A stretch of 64,000 nucleotides of DNA from Epiperipatus broadwayi (GCA_028023455.1 JAQFVV010012976.1:60001-124000), one strand, 5' to 3'; positions 23,833 to 39,190 are shown, numbered from the stretch's first letter. The notes: generated by a model not told the origin, from the sequence alone. Program-made: numbers and translations.

Positions 23833-25968
23833 AAAAATAGATTCAGTATACAACTTCACTTTATTATTACTATCACTAAATATCTGTACATTTTTAAAAC
23901 TCTTTTATACAACAATTTATGCTCTTTAATTTTTTTCTTCATATTATATCTAGATTCCCCCACATATGATAAGTTTCACCCACAAAAAATTCTAAAAATT
24001 GCATTGCTCACATTATTTTTTTCTAATTTATCTTTTGAATTATTAACCATTCTGTTTAAATTACCCAATCCATAAAATGAAACATTATATATTCTATTAT
24101 AAACTTTTTTCATAAATTTTACTTGATTATTATTATAAAAAGGCAAAGAAATCCATTTCTTAGTCTCAATTTCTTCATCACCAACATTTCTATTAATTTT
24201 CTTATTAAATTGACAAATCATCTGATAAATTTCTTTTATATTATAACCCACACTTAATAATTCACCCACATAATTTTCAATAGTTTTCTTTTTATCACAT
24301 GAATATTTACACAAAATATTATTTCTATCTAAAAAAGACCTAAAACCAGCCATTTTATAATTATGTGGCACTTTAGATAAATATGGAATATACCCTCTCA
24401 TTTCAATAGGTTTAATAAACAATATATAGTTAATCATATTATTGTTCTTTGAAATCATCAAATCTAAATATTTAATATTATATTTTTATTCATAGTCCAT
24501 CTAAAACCTTTTAATTTATCATATTCATAAAAAATTGTATCAATCGTTTCTGAAGAAGCACATACAAAAACATCATCCACATATCTCGTATATATCTTAA
24601 TATTACCTATAAATATAAATTTATTTACAATCTTTTCTTCATAATAAGACAAAACAAAACTACATAATTGTGCCACCATTGATAATCCCATTGGCCATCC
24701 TTTACTCATTTTATAAAATTTACTATTAAACAATGCAACAATATTTAGTTCAATAAAATTTAAAGTCTTCATTACAATTGATTATCAACTTTCTTTTCCA
24801 ATAAAGCTTGATAAATTATCTTAATTGAATCAACTCTATCAATAGATCCATACATCTCAGATACATCCAATGATACTAAAACACCATCATAGTCCAAATT
24901 TAAATCTTTAATTTTTTCAACAAAATCAAATAACATTACAGAATATTTTCCAAACCCAAGTAAATTCTGTAAAATTTTAGCTATGTATTTACTAGTCTTA
25001 TATATAAAAGACCCTCGAAAATTATTCTAAGTGGATAACCTTCCTTATATCACGTGGACAAATAGCACTTGAAGGACATAATGAATAATACACATCATTT
25101 ATTCCTTTAATCTTTGCCTTTAATAAAATGTTATTAATAAATTTTGTTCTTTCTGAATCAACATTATATTTATCAATCAATTCAAAATTTAATTTTTCCA
25201 TTTGTAATATAACTCCTTGAACATAATCATTATTTGAAATTAAAGACATTCATAAACCTTTATCTTTCTTTAAACAAATCAATTTATATTTTATTAATTG
25301 CCTTTTAAATAATCCAATAACTTTTTTTTATGAATTATCGTATTTACTAAAGTTTTGTAATTTAACATCCTTAACAATTTTGTTAAACTTCTCTGCAGTC
25401 ATTAATTTTCCATCATAAGAATTTTGAACTGATGATATAATCTCCAGTTTATAATCCTCAACTATAACACCCACATATTTTGAACGAAATCCTAATGCAT
25501 ACTTTTGTATTAATTTCAAATCACATGATGATAAATTAACATAATTTACACTATGATCCATTTTTGAATACTTTTTATTAAACAAAAAATTAATCTTATT
25601 ATCAAATTTTTTTTCTTTATTATAAAATTTATTATAATAATCTTGACACATCTTTTTAAATTCAAAACAATATTCAAAATCATTCAATCCAATAAAATGA
25701 TTAATAACCTTTAAATACTTCTAATCATTAAACAAATCTTGCTTATTTCTTTAATAATTTCAAGCAAAATCTTATGTTTCACTTCAAAAGTAAAACTAGG
25801 CTTCAAATCCAGTGATTTATTATATTTAAAGCAGCAGCAATTTGGGAATATTTTAAATAACCTACAATTCTTCAAAAATTCCAATTGACATTTCATTTTA
25901 ATAATCTTTAAATATGCCTTCATCCATTCTTTAAACAACCATATGTTATTCATATATTTGGTATTCAT
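23757..25968 (-). pseudogene. Penelope-like RT plus GIY-YIG endonuclease, broken
   Basis: The polyprotein would copy its RNA at a nicked chromosomal target. On the minus strand the open pieces are 25968-25711 and 25687-25328 (N-terminal region, no motif recognised), 25249-25022 (start of RT, SLISNNDYV following KKDKG in the preceding frame), the untracked segment 25020-24780 with motif A as SLDVSEMYGSID, 24772-24464 with GWPMGLSMVAQL and the catalytic YVDD (24583-24572), and 24461-23976 with IPYLSKVPHN and FRSFLDRN, typical of the Penelope RT thumb and linker. After an in-frame TGA at 23978-23976 the GIY-YIG domain follows: SYVGESRYNMKKKIKEH near 23970-23915, then, after a frameshift, FDIKKIKILGQE, holding the expected glutamate. 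The RT catalytic aspartates survive, but the frame is interrupted at least five times. Family assignment is firm; the subfamily is not determined. Confidence 0.85.
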
Positions 25969-26005
25969 TAGTCATGTAACATTAACATAATAAAACAAAA
26001 TAAAA

Positions 26006-26372
26006 TGTCCACTAATATTAATAATACAGTAACAAAATTTAAATATATTCCAAATAACGGTAAACAACTTATAATATAACATAAATAAAAACTCATAGAG
26101 AAATATTTTCAATTATATTTATAATCATTATCAACTCAACTCAAATATCAAAATGGAATCATCTATTACCAACTGGAAACACATTGATTTAAATATCCCA
26201 CAATTCATTAATCCTAACATTTTCTGACTATCTATTTATTATTGTATTTTTATATCTACTAATAAAAACTCTCTTTAATTTTTATTTTTTCATTATCTCT
26301 TTCTTGACTTAAAATTTTTATCTTTTTTATATCAAAATCAAATTTAAAATTACAATTCCTATCATGATCATA
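26006..26372 (-). repeat. P1 upstream pseudo-LTR copy
   Basis: The 367-bp direct-repeat partner of 23431-23832, diverged by scattered substitutions and a deletion of about 35 bp. It is cut inside the endonuclease coding part, as expected for the truncated upstream unit of a Penelope tandem. Confidence 0.8.
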
Positions 26373-29300
26373 CTGTAATCTTATGGTTAGATGTGATGAT
26401 TCTCAAGCCATATTTTATCAGTCTATTAACTAAAATTTTAATTAATTGTAATCTTGATGATTTAAATATATTGTTTAAGTCAGTAGTGTGGTCCAATGAT
26501 TGATAATTTTAATGTATGAAAATAGATAAATTTAGTAAATAGATCTCTTTAGAATGGTAAGGTGTTGGAATGTTCAACATATATATTAACCCTCTGTCAG
26601 ATTGTGTGTGAGCATGCTCAGATGTGAACTCTCAGATAAATTAGTTCAATATTTCTAATATAATAATTTAATACTGTTAATAAATAAAACCATAGAAATA
26701 CTTAATATTTTTATTACTAAATAATAGCTTTTCAACAGACTCAACATTATTTTTAGTTAAACAGTATAATTAATTATTAAATATATTTTATTGTAATTTA
26801 AAACATTATTGTACAGATTAATTAATTATCATTGTGTTTAAAGTTGTAGATTCACTAATTATAAGCAAATATAATCACAATAATTTGATTGGTTTATTAT
26901 TTTTACAATCAGCCCCTTGACTAAAAATCTATAAATAGGCTTGCACAAATTTAGAAAAGAAGAAGAATACTTTCCTATCAGGAAACAAAATATGGAGATC
27001 ATTCTTTTATTTAAAGTTTAGAAATTATTTAAAATTCATTATTTATTTTTTTGGAAGTACAAATTATTTGTTATTCTTAACTCACAAACAATGAAGTAAA
27101 TTTTAATTAACCTGTACCTATGAAAGAACATACCACTACTGTCAGCTAATAATTTGAAGACTGGTTCACTATCAAGCTAAAAGATATACCAAGGAAATGG
27201 CTGCCAAAAGTAAATTCAAGTATAAGCTGGTCAAGAAACCAGTAAGCTTCAAATTTCATAATGTACCATACAAATGTTTTGTTTATAATAATTATAAAAG
27301 GTGTTATAAATATTGCTATAATAGATTTGGAATTATAAGATAAAACCATTTTGGGACTCTCATTTATAAAAGAAATTTAAAAGCAAACTATATTAAAGAA
27401 TACTTGTCATTTATTGCTAAATAATTTTTTGACACACTCATAAAATGCTTTTATTAAAATGAAATATTATCTTGAACTGAACTTATATACTACTAATTCT
27501 TCATAATATTATAAAAAAAACTACAAAATATGTGGGAAAGTAATTAAAATTATCTTATTGTGTTTAATTTAGTAGCAATAATAGCTTATACTCACTTAAA
27601 TAAATAATTATGGATAAAATAGACTAAAAATACTAAAGTTCTTAAAGTATTTTTATTAAAACTCTCGACCTTTAAAATTTTTTTTTTCATTACCTTAAAC
27701 TTATATTGAGATAAAACTGGATGTGACTTTATAAAACTTTGCCTGGATCAAGCAGAATTGCCACATTCATTAAATAGAATAATAGTATTTCACTAATACT
27801 ACTTCAGATTTCAACTTAATTTCCAAATATAATTTATCGTGTTAATAATATTGTTAATTTTAAATGTTTTATAGAGTATTTGCTGGATAGTTCAATCATG
27901 CCATAAAATTAAATAATTATATAAAGTAAGAATAACCAAAATCAACATTCATTTTCAGTGTTATATTTTTATTTCAAAATATTAAAAGTTTTTTAAAAGA
28001 AGAGACTGCAATCATTTAATGATCTGATAATTCCTTATGATTAGTAATTGGATTAATAAATATGTACTAGAAGTAACAGGACATATGAAATGTGTCTTTA
28101 CAAATATCTGTAAAGATAATAAAAGTTATAATGATATTACAGAGGATAGTTTTTATGCTAATTGTGAATTAGAAGTTTGGGAGCAGAAGTTGATATTTTC
28201 TATAATCTACTTATCATATGCAAGAATACTATAGGAGATACAGGGTAATTCTAACTATTAAATAGTAAAGAACATTATGAGAGCTTTAGAGAAAAGTAAT
28301 CACAAGGAAAGATAATAAATTGTTAATCTTTATTATGTTATTATATTTTTATTTTAATATTTTTTTGGTATGGCTGCAATTGCTGAATGATAATAGAAGA
28401 TAATATCCAATTTTAATCAATTTAAGCATATTTAATATTATGTTGTATATTGTAATACATAATTAATTACGGCTATGATTATTATAGTTGTGGATTGCTT
28501 TTGAATTGATAATTACACTTTTAATTTTTGTGTATTACATAATAATATATTTTGTTTGTTTGATGTTCACATTTAGATGGTAGATGGTACTTAGTATGAG
28601 ATTTGGTTGTTGTCATGTTAGATGACTATAATATTATGTGTTGTTATATTTGTTATTTTTCTTATATCCATGTCATTTCACCTAAGGCATACTTATTCCC
28701 TTACTTGCATGAAAGTGTAAATTATCATCATGGATGAATTGCATATGATACCCATAGAATTTTGAGTGAATTAAAGCTGTGATATTACAATGGATTTCAT
28801 ATATTTTCTTAAACAAGGATTAACAACCCATATTTCTTCATATTCTGTAGATATTCCCAAATAGTGGCACTGGGATTTCAGACCATTTGTAGTCATGGAA
28901 TGACCATAGTCTAGGTTGTTTATTCACTTATTTGCCTCATCTCAACCCCATTATACTTCTGGATGTATTGTATATTTCACTAGATTTCATATTTTCAAGT
29001 CTTAATGATTTAATATTGTTAACAGTGAAATTATTCCTGAAAAGATAGTAATTAGATATGTGAAATGTGTTAACATTAAGCAAACGATGGTAGTAAATAA
29101 TAATATCCTACTAAATATTAGTTTATATTATTAGATTATTGTCCTAGTGCCTTAGCTATTTGAAGGGATCTCAAATGTATGTGTTACATTTGTTATTTGC
29201 TATTTATAGTTAAGTGTTAAGATACTGATATTTTCACTAGCATTAGAGAAAGTTTTATAATATGATATTTATGATTTAACTATTATAATGATATTGATTT

Positions 29301-30960
29301 CTTAGAATGATATTGCAATCCAGCATTTTGGATAAATAAGATTAGGAAGTCATGTAATCTTTTTAACATATTACAGTACACATCATTATTAAAGCTTTAA
29401 GGAATATTCATTATATTAAATTGTCTAGTATTGAGTATTGCTATCTTGCTATTCATTAGATAGAAACTTCAGGATTATCCTACTTACAGTTAATGTTAAT
29501 AAATAAGTTTCTTAGATCTATGTGTGTAAATAAAATATAGTAAATGTGTAGTAAGCTATAAAATTTAATTTAAAGAATGGGTGTAAATAATAATTCAACA
29601 AAAGATGATAATGTATTATAATTTTTAATTAAATTCAACAAGATCTGTCTCTGTTAATATTTAGTCATACTAACTAAATCTTGTTTTATATGTTTTCCTT
29701 TTAAAATTTGATAAAAGATATATTTTATTGTTTTTGAAATGTGTAAATATTGTAAATGAAATTTGTTTTTGGAAATTTATTGTGTTTGTCAATAACAAAT
29801 TATTGCTTAACACTATCCACACATTATTGTTATTGATATGACCATCGTCATCACTCAGTATTATCATTTTATTATATGTTCAGCATATCAATCAGTTTTA
29901 CTGAACTCTTATGTGAATAATATGTAAAATTACAATATTCATTGAGTAAAATATTGTTGCTATCATACAGAGATACTATTTAAAATGATATAGTAAAAGT
30001 AAAATATTTAATTTTAAAGAATAAAATTTCAGTAAATTGTAAGTTGCCATCATTCATTGAACTTGCTCATATTGTTCAATGCAGTCAAATCTAAATTAAT
30101 CATAGTTGATATTATAATTGTTCTACTGGTATTGTTACTATTGAGATTAAAATATTTCAAGATATATTTATTTTACTGTTATGGATTTGTTGATTTATTA
30201 TAAAATTTAGAATTTACCTTTATTATTACCAGTAAAATAATTAGATATCCTTTAGTAATTCTTTTATGTAATATATGTCATCTCTATTCTCTATATTTGG
30301 ATAGTAGTAAAATCCCTCTTACTGATACAGATATATGTTATAAAAGTATTGAAATTTAGAATTATAGGAACCTTGAGAAATTAGTTTGAATAACATTTCT
30401 AAGCTTTGATTTTGTTTGTCAGATTTATTTCTTAAGTCATTTGGTATTCATTACCTTAGTCTCTTATCTTTGTTCTTATTGCTTCATTGATTCATTAAAA
30501 TCTCAAAGATTAAAACTTTCTTCTTTAATTATTTAAATACCTTTTACCTTTGTTTTAGTAATATAACTATAAATTAAATAGATACCTTTTAATATCATTG
30601 TTGTTAGGTACTGAAACTGAAAGTTAGTTTAATCAATATGTTTTGTATAATGTCAGATTATAGGGAACTTAAGACAATGTAAAGTCAGAAGTGTATTGTG
30701 GCCTCTCCTATATCTACTCATGCTCATGCTAGTCAAGCCAGCTATTGTGCTTACACATAGATTCATGTTTAACCTATTATTTTATTGTTATTGTGGAAGT
30801 TAACTTCTCCTATTCCGGTTCTACCCATATACTCATACTATATTCATGCTACATATTCTATTTTTATTTTACTTGCACTTCATTATATTATATATTGAAG
30901 GTTACAATATATACAATCAGTGTAGCACCTCTACAATCATCTTTCTATCTTTTATCACCC
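26373..30960. other. Long AT-rich stretch without recognised genes
   Basis: About 4.6 kb. The only frame with some protein character is 28037-28234 (plus, 65 codons from ATG, containing CVFTNICKDNKSYNDITED), with no splice signals or homology recognised. No tRNA, SINE or inverted repeat was found. Confidence 0.45.
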
Positions 30961-30990
30961 AGTAGGTGACTTGTGTGATCAAGTCGAAAC
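30961..30990 (+). ncRNA. Hammerhead-like remnant
   Basis: A perfect 6-bp hairpin (GACTTG, loop TGTGAT, CAAGTC) runs directly into GAAAC (30986-30990) and ATCAG, the same GAAACATCAG as at 18507-18498. The upstream core reads AGTAGGT instead of CTGANGA, so the catalytic core is lost. On the minus strand near 31116-31108, CTGAGGAAAGT next to an AT microsatellite looks like a second broken copy. Confidence 0.3.
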
Positions 30991-31083
30991 ATCAGTATAT
31001 CAATATTTAAAATATTTTAATACAGATGAACCCACAAAATATGTCTTTTGTATATGCAGCCCATGAAAATCTTTGTATCAACA

Positions 31084-31101
31084 TATATATATATATATAT
31101 T
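31084..31101. repeat. AT-dinucleotide microsatellite
   Basis: A short pure AT tract between two hammerhead-like remnants. Confidence 0.85.
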
Positions 31102-31119
31102 AACTTTCCTCAGATGAAA

Positions 31120-32174
31120 TTCAATTCATAAACTTAAATTATAAACACATGCAAAGAATATATAGAACATACAGAATACTTTAAAGCTGATTACGAGTTA
31201 TATATATATATGTAAATATATATAACCATTAGTAACCAGTCAACACTTAGACAATCCCAATATAGATAACAACCAACAATCTCAAACTGTTGTCAAGGCA
31301 ACCTCCTTTTAAATTGTAAATAGTAGTACATTTAAAGAATGCAAAAAACAGTTGACATGATCATAAATGATTAAGTGGCAAAATTTAACAAAAAGATATT
31401 CTTAAAAGTAGTTGATAACTGAAGACACATAATTAGTTTTAGTATTGATATAGATTGCAAATAAATAATATAAAACTGTGCATCAAAAGAATGTTTATGA
31501 CTGTATAATTCACATTATGTATCAAGATGTAAATATTAATGATATAAATGTGTCACTTTCTGCTGAAAAGTTGCAATTTTATTAGCCTAATAGTGATTAA
31601 TAGTAATAATTAATATATTATTTAAAGATGTCAATTGAATGACCTGTATGAAATCTGGAACTTGTAAATTGAATGCTAATATATTACATTCATCTTGTAA
31701 ATAAAAAAAAGCAGTTGATTTTCAGATCATTTTTACTATATTGTTAGTATCAAATATAATATAAATGTTCATAGCATGCATGTTCATAAAGTAAATATGC
31801 TTTAAATACTTCTTACTAAATGTAATCTTTTTCTATTGAGGAAAGCAATAAATAATGTATCTATTATCTGAGCAAAAATTGCAGTGCTTTCATTAATGAA
31901 GATGTACAATGGTGGATCGGAAACTACAATTAGAAATTGTATTGAACTATTTCAGAAAGAAAATTTATTGGAAAAGAAATTAAAAAACAGCATCACAAAA
32001 AAGAAATAACATGTTGAACCCTGTGAGAGTGGGTGGTAAAAATTATACTACAGAATCATAAATGGATTATCTCAAGTTTAATGAATGACTAATAAAAATT
32101 TATTAATATACTTCCATCACATGGTCTGTGTAAAATTTGTAAGAACAGTAAGTTTGACACTTATCAATTCAACT
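31120..32174. other. AT-rich non-coding stretch
   Basis: No gene or repeat recognised. Confidence 0.5.
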
Positions 32175-32375
32175 GTAATATTTGGTTATTTATATATACT
32201 GAACAATGATAAAGATATGTGTATGATATTGTGGTCTGGACCAACTGATGAGTGCTGGTTCAACATGAAACATGCATCTTGGAGTATCTTGCATCTTTTT
32301 CACATCTTTGGTCATATGTTTATAACTACACAAGATGTTAAAAGTGGATAGAAGCCAGTCCCTATTCTGTGAGAG
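32175..32375 (+). mobile_element. S1 element, diverged copy C
   Basis: It shares the S1 core at moderate identity: TCTGGACCAACTGATGA, then GCTGGTT, then CATGAAA, and later TTTTTCACAT against TTTTCAGCATAT in the other copies. The 88-codon open frame 32085-32351 runs across this element and is probably fortuitous. The ends are not resolved. Confidence 0.6.
32241..32282 (+). ncRNA. Hammerhead ribozyme candidate in S1 copy C
   Basis: Helix I CCAA (32241-32244) pairs with TTGG (32279-32282). Core CTGATGA occupies 32245-32251. Helix II has G-T, T-A, G-C and T-A pairs with one C/A mismatch around the loop GGTTC. GAAA is at 32267-32270, the helix III segment is CATGCA, and U-C sits at the cleavage position (32277-32278). 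All core residues match the consensus. Confidence 0.6.
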
Positions 32376-32758
32376 TAATTTACTGAAAATTACATTACAA
32401 TAACATTATTCATTAAGTATGTTTTATATGTAAATGTATTTGTAATTCACAGATTGGTTTGTTCAGTCATTGAAAACCTCATTTCTAGAGCAATGTTTTT
32501 ATTTTATTTTATATCCTTGGAGTAGAAAAGGTTATATTCATTTAGGAGTGGCTATTTTATTGGTTTATATAAAATCTTAGCCATGAAATACGAATTTAGT
32601 TGTATCACTAAACTAGCAAGTTAGCTTAGATTAAAAACATTGATATGATTTAATTTGGGCTGATAGCTTGATAGTATAATATAGAGATAAATAATAGGAA
32701 TTGAAAAAAAGGTGCATTAGATATAAGATTTAGTTGCAATGTTTTAAGAACCAAAGCT

Positions 32759-32798
32759 TCTCACTGATGAAAGCCATAAGCTTGAAACTAGTCTGGAA
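32759..32798 (+). ncRNA. Hammerhead-like motif
   Basis: CTGATGA (32764-32770); helix II AAGC pairing with GCTT across the loop CATAA; GAAA (32784-32787); CTAG; then U-C (32792-32793) and TGGAA. The core is exact and helix II is a perfect 4-bp stem. Helix I (TCTCA with TGGAA) has only three or four of five pairs. No element boundaries are visible around it. Confidence 0.5.
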
Positions 32799-32994
32799 TT
32801 CTGATTAGAAATGCATAGAATAGGAATTTATTAAGTACTGTCTTCTTTTAATTATCATTGTTTTCTAAAGCTTGCTGTAAGTTGCAAAAAAAGTCAAATG
32901 GCATACTATCAAAATAATAGTAAGCTGAAGACTAATGGTATGATGTGGTTTTATTAGTTTATAATGTCTGTGTCTTGTTGATTATAGCGCCATA

Positions 32995-34080
<1,086 letters not shown>

Positions 34081-34081
34081 G

Positions 34082-36898
34082 TGTAACAGTCAAAACATGT
34101 TTATCCATCTAACATGAGCTGAAACTCACAAAATGTACTTCAAACCCAGTCAAGACTGAGATTTAGGTCAGGGACCAGCCTGGATTTGAACCCACTATCT
34201 AAGCCCCAGATCTAACACATAATGAATAACAACAATGATGGCACACGAGAAATAATTTTAAATCCAGCCGACTAGCAAAGCTGAGCAAAACAATGAGACA
34301 TTTATTAACTATGACTAAACTAAAATATATAAGCATGGCTGTAATATGTTGAAGTGGAGAAAAGGAATTCGAACTACTCAAATAAGTTAGACTGTAAAAA
34401 TATAGTTTAATATAATGACAAATTATTTACAGAATGACTTAATTATATACATTAGTGTGTGCATGAATGAGCGAGCAGTAGATGATTACATAGTGTCATT
34501 CACGCTATTATTTCTCATATGCTCTTTATTAGCTAAATGATATATTATAAATAAGCACACATCTTTGGTGAGTCCAATATTAAGATGCCAGTCAATCATT
34601 AGAAAGAATTACATAATATTGCCATTAATGCTTTGGATTACGGTTCTGAAATATGGTGACTAACATTCTTTCGGGAAGCATTCTGAGATTCATTACAGAT
34701 GTAATACAAACTATTTTCATGCCATTGCAGTTGTGAAAATAAATAAAATACATTTGAAAACATATTTGATTATATGATACAATACTTAATGCAACTTCTG
34801 CTAATTAGCGCTGGTAAGAAGAATGCTTTATTTTCCCCAAGGCAAATAGATACTCTTAAATACAGAAATAAGTTACGATGGTGGGACTGTATAAGACTGA
34901 AATAAATTTAACTAATAAAATAGAAGTAGTTGGCATTTATATATATTTTAAGCAGAGTGCAATTTTAATATTAGAGCATTAAAACTGGGTCATGAAGCAA
35001 AAGAAATAAATATACGAAGAAGTTTGCAGTGCTGACATTATAACCAAGAAATAACAGGAAAAGTCATGCTTCTGGATGAAAGACGAAGTGGATGGGCATA
35101 GCGTGTGCCAGACTTAGAGATCACCGCCAGAGGCCTTTTTATACAAAGAAATGGATGGGCATAGCGTGTGCCAGACCTAGGGATCACCACCAGTGGCCTT
35201 TTTATATGAAGAAAGAATATGAATAGCATGTGCCAGACTTAGAGATCACCACCAGAGGCATTTTATACAGAATAAATAACAAGAAATCTATGGGTTCGAT
35301 CTTGTTGCAACCCCCAGATTATATTATAAGCATGTAAGATATATATATAATTCCCGAAAATAGGCTGAATGTCAGTAACGCAGTAATGATAAATGTCACT
35401 AATGACATTTAATAAGTTTTACTGCTTTAAAATAAATGACCCTTGTTTGAATGCCATAATTTAGATAAATAATACGATATGCAGTCATATATATATAGGG
35501 AAAGATTTTCCTAAATAAAATATACATTAAGATTTTACCTAGTAAAAGAAACATTAAGATTTACCCCCATTCCTTTTCTGCTATTTTTAAATAAATCATT
35601 TCCACCTTCGTTGATTTTACAATAACTGGAATATATAAATACTGTATTTGATATTTTAAGCATATACTATTTTAAGAGTATAGAAAAAAAATAACTAGCA
35701 GTTATATGAAAAACAAATAATTGGTCACCTTTCCAAAAATGAATAAATAATATTTTAAAACTTTAAAGCGTTAATTAGCCAAAGTTCTGGATTTACCCCG
35801 GGTAGAAAATCCATAGTTAAACAAATATATTTTTTTATACTAAAACATAAATAAAATGTTGACTCGTAAAACAATATGGCGAACGTATTAATTAATAATG
35901 CGTTATATTTTAAGGGGATGTTAAATAATCTTGATTCATGAAGGTTTACTTAAAAGAAAGAAAAAATTTTGGAAATTCGACTCATCAGATTGCGTTAAGA
36001 TTGGCATATTAATAAGTAAAATAGACATATAAAATCATGTAATAAATAACTATAAAGAATTGACCGCACCAAAATTAAAGAACGTTAGAAGCATATGAGA
36101 TAGTATTAGATATAAAGAAATCATTTGAGAGCAAAATTACATTCACAGATTTATATAAAAAAAAACAAAGTTAAATAATACATGAGAAATCTTGGTAGTA
36201 AAATTGGAGATTAATTAAGCAAGCTAGTTTTAGTTTCAATGGTGGCGGTTTGGAAGTTACCTTGCAATTTTAAGAGTCCAATTTAGTATGGCATGTGCAC
36301 AGCAATTGAAATGCAGGTTCTTTGGTGGCAGCAAGTCTCTATTAGCATTTTTAAAGTTCTCCATTGGGCCTTTACTTTCCGTTAGGGTAGCAGAATATTA
36401 TGGCAGCGGAAGACGATCCACAAGGGTCAGGAAAAGCTTTTACTAGATCATTTTTAGATTTCAAAACAGCATAGTGTCTAGTATCAATCACTTCTCTCAA
36501 TAGTAGCTAATCTATGCTGTCTCTCAAAATTCAGCCATTTATACTTTTTCTTTATCGGTTGTTTTTGAAAGATGCAACAGTAAGATAACGTCCAAAAATA
36601 AATTCAAATCTATTTCCAGATTAGAAATAGATTTGACAAAATGTTTATAACAAAAGTATCTCTAATCTTAATCCCATTTTAAGTAAAAACATTAATTAAA
36701 AATACCTTCCCCAGATTAAAACAATAGTGCTTCCAACCCTTTAATTATTTTTAGACAATTACTGTAGCATCTTCCATATTGGATTTTACAAAATATACAG
36801 TTTAAAAGAAAAAAACAAGCAATTTAAAAAGAAAAAGTTTAAAAAATGACGTATAATAAAATATTTAAAACATCAATCTTTTGTTAATAATTTTGCTC
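34082..36898 (-). repeat. Long TGTAAC repeat unit E2
   Basis: It starts TGTAACAGTC at 34082 and ends near an AT tract (about 36900-36910), 2.8 kb, nearly the same length as E1. It shares with E1 the motif AGCCGAC, then CAATGAGAC, then TTTATTAACTAT (34267-34312), which on the minus strand supplies an AATAAA signal. It lies between the two GATA blocks, so it may have inserted into one GATA domain. It contains the 63-bp minisatellite. No transposon protein frame was found. Confidence 0.45.
35090..35275 (+). repeat. 63-bp minisatellite, three units
   Basis: Units begin at about 35096, 35159 and 35221 (spacings 63 and 62 bp) and contain GTGTGCCAGACTTAGAGATC and CCAGAGGCCTTTTTATA with few differences. 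Because 63 is a multiple of three, a minus-strand frame (35229-35038) translates as repeats of IKRPLAVISKSGTRYAHP. That frame is more likely a by-product than a protein. Confidence 0.75.
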
Positions 36899-37105
36899 CT
36901 ATATATATATTTGAGCCATACCTATGTATTTTAATAAAAAGAATTAATAATCATAAAAATAATAATAATAATAAAAATGTTAATTTAAAAGTTACAATTT
37001 TATAAATTAGGTGCGCATCTCAAATGTATACATAAAATATATGTACACAACAAAAGGAGCAGGATGGGATATAGAGTTTAAACACAGGTTAGTAGATGGA
37101 ACTAT

Positions 37106-37138
37106 GAAGCTCAATCTTAAGCTAAGATTGACTGCTTC
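37106..37138. repeat. Perfect short hairpin
   Basis: GAAGC and GCTTC bracket TCAATCTTA paired with TAAGATTGA (only AGC between them). It lies at the left edge of the second GATA block. Confidence 0.6.
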
Positions 37139-37139
37139 A

Positions 37140-38285
<1,146 letters not shown>

Positions 38286-38429
38286 TAGATAGCTAGTAAA
38301 ATATACTGGCTATAATATCAAAGTTTATTAGAATCTTTTATTCAGATAAATGTTCAAATCTTTAGATTGGGATAATAATGAATGTATTTACCTAGGATTT
38401 TTTGTGGATAACACATTGTACTTTTCATG

Positions 38430-39190
38430 GACACAATTCAATGTTTTCTCCTGATTTGTTGATCACCAACCAGTTGGCCTTTCTTTTCCATCAATGGTTT
38501 GGCTTCTTCCTGATTTTCCACATTTTAATGAAGGAGTGAGGTATTCTATTAATTTTCACATCATAAGGCAAGCATGATTTGTAGATGGAGATCTTCTGTT
38601 CTGCAGGACTGGGTCTAGCACTACATGGTACTATGTTGCTCTTTGGTGATTATAAGTATATATGGCCACATACTGGAGACATTAATGGCCTCATCATCTT
38701 TTCTTTGAAAGTTCTTATACAATAGCAATATTTGGATAATAATGAATATAGGTTATATGATAATAGTAATATAATGCTACCAAAATAAATGGAATGATTC
38801 TTTTGGTCCTTTTATACACTTCTCCTTTACTGTTTTCTAGTTATCATTCTCTGATCTGATTTAATTGATATTTTCTTAATTAATTTTCTGTTATGTTGTA
38901 ATCTAAATTCTTGCTTAGATTAATCTAACATCTTGATAAGATAGTCCTGAATCCTTTTCTTTGTCTCTTTAATTAATGCAATGGGAGTTATTATTTCTTT
39001 CCTTTTATTTATTATCCAGGCAATCTTTAAGTGGATTTAAATTTAAAGCTTTCTTTTTACATATTTCCTTTTTTTTAAATTTAAATTTATAAAAAGTGAG
39101 AGCTAGTTTTAACTTTTTATTTATAGTTAATCCTCCCTACTCACTCTTTAATATAAAACTCTTTTTTACTTTTTTTTTTAATGACAAGAT
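38430..39190 (-). repeat. Inverted, diverged R1 relative
   Basis: Read on the minus strand it carries R1 landmarks in R1 order: a GAGTGAGTAGGGAGG region, then TAGATTAATCTAAGCAAGAA (against TAGATTAATCTAAGCAAAAA in copy 1), then CCATTGATGG and GGCCAACTGGTTGG (against GCCAACTGGTTGG in copy 2). The rest is too diverged to align by eye. Confidence 0.5.

Larger units (their letters stand above)
23431..26372 (-). mobile_element. Penelope-like retroelement P1 (decayed)
   Basis: A 2.9-kb minus-strand element bounded by direct repeats (23431-23832 and 26006-26372) that both start TGTCCACTAATATT and both end ATCATGATCATA. Between them lies a broken reading frame with a reverse transcriptase and a GIY-YIG endonuclease, the domain order of Penelope-like elements. 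In minus orientation the upstream repeat (26006-26372) includes the endonuclease C-terminal coding region plus the 3' tail. This is the tandem 'pseudo-LTR' arrangement known for this class. No clear target-site duplication was seen. Several stops and frameshifts make it non-functional. Confidence 0.85.

Noticed and set aside
32085-32351. Plus-strand 88-codon frame as a gene
   Set aside because: It runs through the S1 element and its ribozyme; other S1 copies do not keep the frame open.
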